From NCBI GenBank assembly GCA_964247055.1, contig OZ176051.1, forward strand, positions 10,230,001 to 10,294,000: a DNA stretch of 64,000 bases. Reading direction: 5' to 3'. Every line of letters starts with the position of its first letter. The first letter of the stretch is position 1. The notes beneath the pieces are model-generated. The model made no database searches and was not told the origin of the DNA. It was given only the letters and a program-made list of their open reading frames with translations. This document shows positions 46,901-58,900 of this stretch, in pieces. The position numbers and the translations under genes are program-made. This stretch comes from Paragordius varius (lineage: Eukaryota; Nematomorpha).

Positions 46901-49900
46901 AATTACATAATAAATTAGAATACTATTTGTATCAAAACAATGTCACATAAATTATCGATACTCGTGTAATCTTTTTTATCTTTTTTAACCTATAATAAAG
47001 TCAGGTCAGAGACCACTTTTTACTTAAGTAAATATCATGCGATATTGGATCGTGAAAATAATGTTCGAACGAAACTTGCGTTTCACTAATAATGTCATGT
47101 TTTTTCGTAAAAGTTTGTATTATACATTTTTTTGATATTTATTATTTACAAATATTATTAATCAAATTTAATCAAAAATTATGTTTTCAAATAAATTTTG
47201 CCACATGTTTGTGGCTTTTTGAATCTTCAAATACCCAGCTTTTAACACTGGATATTTCAAATAAAATTTTACCTAGTTTGTTTTACAGTTTCTTTTATCA
47301 TTGAAATATCCAATTATAAAATGTTTTTCAATTTTATTACTTCACATATATGGAAGCATATTTTAAAAACTACTTGATTGTTTTTTTCGAAATAACTGGA
47401 TATGCTTAAATGCTAATGTTTTACCTGTTTAACAATTTTATATTGTTAACACTTGGATACAACACATTCATTTCAGTCCTTCGATTCAAATTGTGGTAGT
47501 TGGATACCCCAGGCCTGTTTAAAATTAAATTCTTTAAAAAATATCAATAGAATCAAAACCATGGCAAAATTTTGCACTTATATAACATTAATAAACCGAA
47601 ATATATAAAAAAGTTTATTCAAAAATACTTGGTATTACTTATTTTTAGATAAAAGCGAGAGGTAAAAATTTAGTTAACGTGACATGTGTGCAATGGTAAT
47701 ATTGAAAAATAATACATAATAAACCACTTTTTCTATTTCTATCAATGTTAGATGTGATTTAAATACAAAATTAGCTTTAATTTTACCCTTAAAATTACAT
47801 GACGACGATATCTTGCAAAATTTTTGAAAAATAAAAATGGCGTCGAAGTAGTTTGACATGGATATTTTGGCATATTTATATAATTTTTATTAGGATAGAA
47901 GCATAAATTTAAATTGGGACCGTTTCTTTTATTAGTTTTTTAAAAATGCTAACTTTAATTTAGTCTGGGGTATTTGGATACCCCAATTTGAATCGAAGTG
48001 TTAAATAAGCAAATTAAAATATTTTTTTTATTCTTACTATTTCTCTTCAAAAAATATTTACCAGCAATTTTTCAAAAAACAGCTGTTTTTAAAAGACCAT
48101 GGTCAAAAAATAAATAGTGACTGACCTGGTCATGACCCGGTCAATTGACCATTTCATGACTTGGTCAGCACAACCCTAGATATATAACTGCCCAAAAACA
48201 TAAACCTTGACAAAAAAAATGCAATGAAATGTTAAAGTAAATGAATTGGATAAAGGAAATTTTATTTATTAAAAGTGGGTTCATTCTTTAATTTTTTAAA
48301 CAATTTATTATAAACTAGAGTGAATCTCGTGCTGCTACGCAGCCCGAGGAAGTCCTTCGGACTTCTGGGGGGGGGGGGGGTTCGAAGTTTGGATTTGAAT
48401 GGGTCTACCGTTTTTCCTGTAGATCACAAAGCCAGCATTTTCCATTTTTATAAATATATAGATTACCATAAATAATGTTTTAATATCCATATATCTTTTA
48501 ACATGCTATACATATGATAGATACTCCTTACTCAGCATCTATCATCAAAGAAACGCTTGACTAAAATTTTTGCCTTTTAACAGGGAATACGTGGAATCTT
48601 TATTGAATTTTTACAGTCTCATACCTAGGGCGAAAAATCGATTTAGAAAATTATTTTTGTGGACTTTGTTTTTTGAAAAAAATGGCATTTTACGGGGGTA
48701 GCGGGTAAAAAGAGGGCCTAAATCAAAAAAGTGGCTCGACTATGTTCGGCGCGATCAAAAATAAGTAAACAAAATTCATATTTGAAATTGAATGGTCCAA
48801 CACGTTCTCCAAAAAATTGACTTAACCCAATTTTCACACGGGGTGGGCCCGAACTGGGGACCTAATTCCAAAAAAGGGCGAAGCTATTGTCGGGGCATTC
48901 ATTGATGATTATATTTTTTCGATATTTGGATTTGAATGGGTTCACCGGTTTTCCGGAAACAGATCACAAAGTTATATGAAAAATCAGTTTTTAGCGGGTA
49001 GCTCCTTACCCAGCAGCTATCATCAAATAAACGGTGGACTAAAATTTTTGCCTTTTAACAGGGAATACGTGGAGTCTTTATTGAATTTTTACGGTCTCAT
49101 ACCTAGGGCGAAAAATCGATTTAGAAAATTATTTTTTTTGAAAAAAATGGCATTTTACGGGGGGAGCGGGTAAAAAGAGGGCCTAAATCAAAAAAGTGGC
49201 TCGACTATGTTCGGCGCAATCGAAAATAAGTAAACAAAATTCATATTTGAAATTGAATGGTCCAACACGTTCTCCAAAAAATTGACTTAACCCAATTTTC
49301 ACACGGGGTGGGCCCGAACTGGGGACCTAATTCCAAAAAAGGGCGAAGCTATTGTCGGGGCATTCATTGATGATTATATTTTTTCGATATTTGGATTTGA
49401 ATGGGTTCACCGGTTTTCCGGAAACAGATCACAAAGTTATATGAAAAATCAGTTTTTAGCGGGTAGCTCCTTACCCAGCAGCTATCATCAAATAAACGGT
49501 GGACTAAAATTTTTGCCTTTTAACAGGGAATACGTGGAGTCTTTATTGAATTTTTACGGTCTCATACCTAGGGCGAAAAATCGATTTAGAAAATTATTTT
49601 TGTGGACTTTGTTTTTTGAAAAAAATGGCATTTTACGGAAGGAGCGGGTAAAAAGAGGGCCTAAATCAAAAAAGTGGCTCGACTATGTTCGGCGCAATCG
49701 AAAATAAGTAAACAAAAATTATATTTGAAATTGAATGGTCCAACACGTTCTCCGGAAAATTGTCTCAAAAACACGATTTTGTGGACCTCTGTTTTCAAAA
49801 AAAACCCGTTTTTCATACGGGGTGGGCCCGAACTGGGAGCCTATTTCAAAAAAAGGGCGAAGCTATTGTCGGGACATTTATTAATGATTATATTTTTTCG

Positions 49901-52900
49901 ATATTTGGATTTGATTGGGTCTACCGGTTTTCCTGTACCAGATCACAAAGCCAGCATTTTCCATTTTTATAAATATATAGATTATTATGAGATGGATGCA
50001 ATTTTCGATTTAACGTGTTATTACATAATAATGTCCCTAACCTTGTATTGTTAAAACTTTATTACTTTTTGGGGTAGTTTTGTGCCACGGGACGATTTAA
50101 AATTTGAATTAAAAAAAAGTATATTGGATATTGGGCCAAAATTTAAAAAATGCTCTATTTTACTTTTTGGCGTATGATTAAATTGTTTTAAAAAATGTTA
50201 AATAAGATTCCTCTCTTAAAATTTTTCGCCATTTTTTATCTTTTTATTTTTTTTTATCGCTATTACAAGAAGCATATAAACGAATATTACAGTTAAAAAT
50301 GTATTTAATTATCTTTACAAAGTTTTCAAATTACATTTCAGCCACAAATTTTTGATATTATATTGATTTCAGAATCAGCTGTTTGTTTGCAATCGGGTTT
50401 TCGAGCCATCCCAATTTCGGACTCCAGAAGTTTATGGGATTTTTTTACCTAGAACAATTATTTTATATTAATAAAACAACTTTGAAAACAATAGTTTATT
50501 TAAAAGTTTAAGTGTAATCGTCTGCAAAAAATAGGTAGAAATGTGTTTATAATTACTTATACATCATGTAATTCAAAGTTGGCTGTAGTCAATTCCAAAG
50601 CCAATTTGTGAATTTTTAGAGGTTATAATTGTTTATTGGGCTGTCATTTTTCGATTAAAGTTTTATAGACAATAAATGATAATCCCATATTAAATTTTTA
50701 AAATGCATTAATATGTGTCAATGTAACAAAATATCCTTACTTAATATGTCTGATATTTTGGGGTAAATATAAAGATAACAATTATCTTGCGTAAGACGCT
50801 AAATAATATACAATATCGAACTGGCATCTATTTCAATTAATATTGATTGATAATCGATTTAATTTTTCATGTTTTATTATATTGATTGGGAGACAAAAAC
50901 AATTCACATTATGTGTCAAAAACTTAATATATCAATACTGTAAGAAAGATATTGTTATAACATCTGTGCGTCCAAATTTTTTATATAATTAACAATATAC
51001 TATTTGCAATAAGATAATATTTTGAAATTTGTGATTCATCCCATTAAATATTTTTAATATTCCAGGAAAGGTATTTTTTAATTTTGTCAGCCGATTGAAA
51101 ATTTATTTTTATTTATGCGTTCCGAACATTGTAATAATTGAGAATCCAAATAAAATCCCATATAGTGAGTGGAAAAAGTTCAACACAAGATTTTAATTGT
51201 TTTAACAAATAAATAAAACAATTTATTTCCAAGATTCTTGGGTATTCACAGCCCCAAATATCAATAAAATAATTTTCCTGGCTTAACTGTTTTATAATGC
51301 AATGTTTTATCTATTTGTATAATGATTTTGATTTGTAACAAACGTCAATTCTTTAGTAATTGCACATCCCCTCTACACCAATTCACCTTTAAACATCTCA
51401 AATTCATATTTGAACAATTCGAATTAACCCTCGACCAATTCAAAAATTCACCCTTGAACAATTATAATTCACCCTAAAAATAATTTGTGTTACGGGCTAA
51501 TATAACTCATCATCAATATTAATTATTTCTTTTTGGCATATTCTATTATTTCTTTAGTAATTAATATATGAAACCACATAATTTTTTGGGTGAGTTTGAA
51601 TTGTTCAAGGGTGTTGAGCTGTAAATGGTATATTAAAGGTTCATTTGTCCTGTTAATAACTCTCTATGTAAATAATTTTATAATGCTATGCCTACATCAT
51701 CGCCAATTAAAATAATTTAAAATGGACTCCACTCTATATTAAACTTATATTTTAGGTTTTCACGAAACTCCAAAAAATATGGATGGCCATGACAATATTT
51801 TAGTGTCCAGTTTTGATGAGGAATTAGATGAACCTTTACAAAATTATTATTCGCTTAGTCACAAAATCGGGGGTCCAGTTGCTAAACAAGTGCTAAATTT
51901 AATTTTTATACATTTACTGTTAAAAGGTAAAAATAATATATAACTTTTTTGTTCACAAACTTAGGCAGACTTGGTAAAATCGGCATTTGGTGTCCTTAAA
52001 GACGTTATCATAACAGCAACTCAACATAAAGCTCCACCTGATGTAAACCATTTTTTCCCTTAAACTTTGATGATAAACTGTTTTATACCATTTACAGGTC
52101 AAATTCACCCTTTAACAATTAAAATTCACCCTCGAACAATTCAAATTTACCCTAAAAAAAATTATATGTTTTCGAACTAATATAACTCGTTATTAATATA
52201 AAATATATGTTTATGGCATAGTTTATTATTTTTTCAATATTATTTTATTTTAAAACATAATTTTATTTTTTAAAATTAACATATAATCTATTTGACTGTG
52301 AATTTGAATTGTTCGAGGGTGTATTGTTGTTCAAGCGTTTAAATTGTTAAGGATGAATTTGAATTGTAAATGGTATATTAAATTTTTTAACTTAACTGAT
52401 ATACTTAAATTATTATGGATATTTTTTAGACTATATTTGCTTTAATTTAATTTTATGTTTTTTAGGAAAAACTAGTCCATTTATTTGAACCTCTTGCCAA
52501 CACAATACAACAAATTACGGTATATAATTTTAATATATTTCATTGATTTAAGATTTTTATGCTATTAATTTATAAAATATTTTTAATCATAATACTTGAT
52601 TAATCAAATAATACAGAATTTCCAATTTTTCAATATAGGAAGTAACTGAATCGAACCGCACTGACCCAAATTTCAATGATTTATCTGTGATAAGCAATTC
52701 TATACCAGCGTTAGCCTGGATTAATGTGGTAAGATTTTTATTGCATTGTTTTTTATTAGAGTAAATTTTATTTAATCAATAATCCACAAAGTTTTATAAT
52801 ATTTCCTATAGAAAAAAACTCCGGCCCCATTTATCAAGGATATGTTGGATTCTGGAACTTTTTATGCCAACAAAGTTATTATGGAGCATAAGGGAAAGTA

Positions 52901-55900
52901 TATAATAATAATACCTATTATTAATAAAATTATATCATTCATCGAATTTAAATAATTTTGTTTTTAAAACTTATGATATTTACGGATTTGATATATATTT
53001 CTATATTATCTTTTGTTCCAAAGATATTGCAAATAATTACCCATTTTTGTAAATTTTAGAGATGAAAATCATGTCGAGTTTGTCAAAAGTTGGACAGAGG
53101 TGTTAAATAAATTACGAGATTACGTCAAAAAACATCATACAACTGGATTGGTATGGAATGCTCAAGTAAGGATTTATTATTTTATGTTAACTATGATGGT
53201 TTTATATTTCCGATTTTATGAGATAGTTAAATGATCAAATTTTGATTTTAAAGAGCGACCGTGTTTTATTATTAGCAGGTGTATTTATAAGAAATTACCA
53301 GTTTAACTAAGGGAAAACGCAAATTAGAGAGGGTTAATTGAAACATACCCTTATCTGGTTCATTTGACATTAAACGGACAAAAACAGTTTACTTCACCAA
53401 AAAGCATTTTCTAATTTTTATGAAAAAACCCATTAGGAGAAAAAGGCTGTTAAAAGTTATTGTCTTTTGGCAGAAACATATATGCTCTTTAGGTTAAAAT
53501 TTGTAAACCATGGTTTCGAAAGTCATATCATGTTTTTTCTGTTTTTGGGACAAACAGTTATGATTTCCAATGCGGTATGGCAGTTTTGTGAATATTGTTG
53601 CGTTGAATGCATGCATCTTTTTTTGCTAATGCGGTTTTTTACCAAATACTCTAAAATTTGATAAAAAAATAATCCCATAACTAATAAATAATTAACGAGA
53701 TCTTATTTGACGAGCCTGGCAACAAACTAAAAACAAATTTCATTTTTTTCAACACATCTTATAAACTTTTGGGGTGGGTTTATACCACAGCGCGATTTAA
53801 AATTTAAATATATAAAAAAATAATTTTAACATTAGGTTTAATTTAAAACATGCTTTATTTAGCCGGGCTTATGATATCTTTTTTAAAAAGGCAAATTGTG
53901 AAAATTTTCATCTCAAACTTTTTCGCCGCTATTTTTTAAAATCTTTTAAATCGCCAATAGAGGCATATAAATTATATTATCGTTGAAAAATATTAATAAC
54001 TTAGAACTGTTAAATTACAACCTAATTTTCATATTATTGCTTTATATTAACTGTTCATTTCTATCGTGTTTTGGAGGTATCTGAATTTGGGACTTAAGAA
54101 GTAAAAATCTGAAATTTTAGGATTTTTCATCTAATACAGGGGAAACGGTTATAATAATTAAATTTTAACCAAAACAACTTTCAAAAATTGGTTAGTTTAC
54201 TATACCCAAAAATGACATCGCGTGCAAAAAAATGAAAAGGATATAATCTGTTAACGAAAACCTTTCAATCATACAAATTTTGAGATAATTTCATCGACCA
54301 TAAATTCAGCTTTATTATTAAAAAAATCTAAATAATTTACATCCTTAAATTTAAAATAATTAAAATGTAAATTGTTAATCGGCATCATAATAATACACAC
54401 TCTTTATGTGTTATTATTATTTTATTCTTTGATGTTAGTAATGTCTTTTAAAAAAATTTTATGCGTAATTATTTACCATAAAACTTTTTTTAAATTAACA
54501 CAAAATATACATATTCCGTAACTCTCCAATTCAATCAAAATTTGTTTTTTATTGTGAGTCATAATAAAACCGTATGCTAACAAAGCCATAAAGCTATAAA
54601 AAAGTTTCATTTCATTATGTTATTATAACTAATTTTCGAAATAGTTCTTAATGCTCATTTATAATTTTTATTACACATATTCTAGTACATTGTTTATGAT
54701 TACAACCTTCATTATTAATTAATTAATTAATTAGAGACTTAACAATCACATTTTATGTGTTGTGTATTAATGGTTTTTTAAACGCTTGTTATGAAATTAT
54801 TGTTTAACAACAAATAGTATGCAAAAAGGAAAAGTAAGCTTTTTTATGTATATTCCAAATATTTTTAACAGTGAAAAGCCAAAAGTCAATTATTTAATTT
54901 TGATTTTTAACTTGTTATCAATAAAAAAACCGATAATATTGGGCGTTTGTTTATGCATATGGCCTTTGATACTTGAAGTTTTTATTTTCACAATGAAGGG
55001 TTTTTGTCAAATAATTGTTAAAAAACAATAGTATTCTTTTCCATAAAATATGATTATCAATCATACCATTTTTAGTTAAGAGTGTCCTTAACACTTTAAA
55101 TAAGTTGGTCTTTGAACACTTCACGTTGCATCTTAAACATGTTAACTTTTATATATCAATCAACTCGTGAAATCTTTTTAATCTTTTTTAACCTACGGGT
55201 TGTGCATTTGACTGCTTTTTCAAAAAAGTCAGGTCAGACCCAGTCAAACCATGGTCATGACCACGTTTTACTTAAGTAAATATCATGCGATATTGGATTG
55301 TGAAAATAATGTTCTTACGACACTTGCGTTTCACTAATAATGTCATGTTTTTTCTTAAAAGTTTATATTATTTTTTGTTATTATTTATTTACAAATATTT
55401 TCAATCAAATATAATCAAAAATTTTCTTTTCAAATAAATATTGCCACGTGTTTGTGGCATTCTAAATCTTCAAATACATAGTTTTTAATACTGAATATTT
55501 CAAATATAATTTTACCTAGTTTGTTTTACACTTTTTTTCACCATTGAAATATCTAATTAAAAAATGTTTTTTTTTCATTTTATTGGTTCACATATATGGA
55601 ATAATTGCATATTTTGCAAAGTGATTAATTGTTTTGTTTTTAGTAATAACTGGATATGCTTAAAGAGAATGTTATAAGGATGCATGTTACAATTTTTAAT
55701 ATATTGTTAAATAAGCATATTTAAATATTTAATTTATATTTTTTGAAAATATTAAAAAACAATAAAATCTTACTATTTCTCTTCCAAAAAAATTTACCAA
55801 CAATTTAAAAACAGCTGTTTTTTTAAAATACCGTGGTCAAAAAATAAGTAGTCATTGACCTGATGACTTGGTCCCCTTACCTATAATCTTCATTTAACCC

Positions 55901-58900
55901 TTTATCAATATCAGCTTTCTTTCATAATACATATTATTAACATTAAAAAATATTTTAATTTAAAGATCTTAAAACCTAATTATAAAATATATAAGTTTTG
56001 GTTATTAATTAAAAATATTTATTAAAATAAGTTTGTTAACATTGTTGATTGGAATATTAGTTTGAAACAAAAAAGTGGTTTTTGGATGAAAAATATGAAT
56101 TTTAAATGAAAAATTATATATTAATAAGAAAGTTAGGTTAAGAAATAAAAAATTAAAAAATAGGATAAATTATGAATAGATATAAACATAAATTGTTTTA
56201 AAACCAACTTGAGTGTTTGTTTAACACTTGGAAACACACTCATTTTAGTCCTTGGAATCAAATTGGGGTAGTTGGAAAGCCCAGGCCTGTTTAAATTAAA
56301 TTCTTTAAAAAATATGGGAGGAATCGAAACCATGGCAAAATTTTGCACTTTATATAACATTAATAAACCGAAATATATAAAAAATTTTATTCAATTGATA
56401 ATACTTATTTTAAGCTAAAACCGATAGGGGAAATTTAGTCAACGTAACATGTGTACATTGGTAAAATATACAAAATAAACCGCTTTTTTAAATCTATCAA
56501 TGTTAGATGTAATTTAAATAAAAAACTGGCTTTAATTTTAGACTTAATTAAAAGCACGATATTGTGCAAATATTTGTAAAATAAAAATGGTGTCCAAGTA
56601 GTTTGACATGGAGCTTTTTTCAAAACAAAATTTTATTTAGATATTTTGGCATATTTATATAATTTTTATTAGGATAGAAGCATAATTTTAAATTGGGGCC
56701 GTTTCCTTCAGTAGTTTTTTTATAAATCCTAACTCAAATATTGTCTGGGGTATTTAGATACCCCAAATTGAATTGAAGTGTCAAAAATTGTATATGATAT
56801 TGTATAAAATATAATTGATTTTTGGGCTTTTTATTTCATTCTCTCCACACAAAATATTGATATTTTGGATGAACTTTAAGTATCTTCTGGATGACATGAA
56901 AATATATAATGTTTTTTAAAAAAGTACATTCCATTATAGACTGTCTGCATTTTTGGTCCCTGTAAAATGCAACATAACTTTAGTATCTAATATATTAAAA
57001 CAGGTGTGTTGTAATAGATATAATATATTTTTAGAAGATTGTTTCTTTCTGTTTTATCATTTGATTTTTTTCACGTTTTTGTTATGCAAATAAAAAAAAA
57101 TCTTATTTAACATTTTTTTGATTGTAAACTTGTTCGAGCATGTAAAATAGTAAAAAATAACTATGTTTGTTCAATGCTCATCGTTTAATGGTTAGGATGT
57201 AGATACATGGAAAAAAATTAACCATTACCATTGTTTTGTTTTTCTTTTTTAGTATAAACGTTTTTTTTGTTAGATATAAAAATTTTCTGTCTTTGATTCT
57301 TTAAATTTGTACTTTCAATTATTCCCCCCATCTTTCATTTCTTGTAAAAAGTTTTAGACATCCCCTATAAAATTTATTTTTATCACCACTTTAATTCTAG
57401 GCATCCAATCAACCCGAAAAGTTATCTGGTGGGGGAGGACAGACTGCAAGTAATTCTACTACTAACACAAATTCTCAATTTCACAGTTTTATTAACATTA
57501 AAAGTATGCATGAATTTTGCTTGTTTAAACCAAATTATACTTTTTTAACTCTAAATTGACGGATTAGCTTAAGATGTTTTTTATAATAACACTTGCATGC
57601 CTTTTTAAATGTTTCACTATAATGTTTTTATCGCAAGCCTTTTTAGAATATCATCTAGATCAGGGGTTTACAGCACATAGCGGGACGCATTTTTGGAAAA
57701 AACTCGGCGGGTTAATTTAAAAAATATATGGGCAACAATAATTATATTATTAGGTTTAAAAACTGTAAAAAATGCAAAAAAATCAATTTTTTAATTGTGT
57801 TTGTTGCCAATCGGAAAGACGTATTATGAAAAATTGGATGAGAATTATTATCTTGCATGGAATCCATATCTCTTTGGTATTAATTTTTCGCGGGTCGCAA
57901 ATACAATATCGGAAAGCCGCATGTTAGAAACTCGTGATCTAGAATATACATTTGGAACCCAATCATATATAATTTGTTATGTAGCACAATAAGTTAGTTC
58001 GAAAAATATTCCAATTTCGTGTTTTAATCACCTCTGCCCAACACAATTATATTTTTCTAAAATATTTGGCAGTTATCGTTTTTAGGCACTAAAAATTAGT
58101 TCATATCAAATTGAGTCTCTTGCATCAAATAAATTTGCGCATAAATATTTTGTCAAACCTTTTTATTATAAAGTAAGTGTCTATAGAGATTGAGCTATGT
58201 AAACAAGAAAACGTTAGAAAAGATTTTTAGAATCTTGTCGTTATAATAACTGTTTTGTTAAATTTTCATCTCTATATACCATTCAGTTTAAATTCACCAT
58301 CGAACAATTCAAATTCACCCTAAAATAAATTGTGTTTATTAAAATTAAAAATTACCTATATTTTTTTATTTTTAAAAAATGAAATGTTTAAAGTTAATAT
58401 AAAACTGAAAAAAAAATATTAATGATAAGTTATATTAGCCCGACAACGCATAATTTATTTTTAAGGATTTGAATTGTTCTAGGGTGAATTCGAATCGTTC
58501 AAGGGGAATTTGAATTGTAAATGGGGTATAATATAGTTTAAGTTTATTCCAAAAGAATATTTAATTGTTATTTCATTGATAAATTTCAGACAATACTGGA
58601 AAAAACTTAATAAAATTACCAATATAAATTTGGTGATTATTAATTTAAGCAATTATTATATTTCAAAATATGTGCAATCAAGAAATATAAAATAAAATTT
58701 ACTTGCATACAATATATATTATTCACCAATTAAAGATCGCCTATGTCCATTAGTATTACTATTGGCTGTATAACGTTTTTGATATCGTGATCTTTTTCTG
58801 TGAAAATGAACCCTTAAGCCTTTACCGTTTTGAACCTATTTATATTTTTTTGAATTTTAGATGCTACAATGCAAACTTTATTAATTTTAAATCTATAGTC

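Noticed and set aside
48366-48382. Poly-G run as a possible G-quadruplex or regulatory site
   Set aside because: It sits at the junction of the miniature Helitron; a second G run near 19851-19870 is inside the hAT element. Most likely slippage or assembly noise within transposon DNA.
48976-49707. Two identical plus-strand frames beginning KNQFLAGSSLPSSYHQ
   Set aside because: They are antisense frames through the Helitron tandem units, repeated only because the DNA is repeated.
57176-57225. tRNA-like A box (tttaatggttaggatg)
   Set aside because: No B box or acceptor-stem complement follows at tRNA distance, so I do not call a tRNA or tRNA-derived SINE.
58588-58620. Possible CAP microexon after a ttcag acceptor
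   Set aside because: The following bases do not encode the missing WH2 residues and no matching donor was convincing; left as a question for cDNA.
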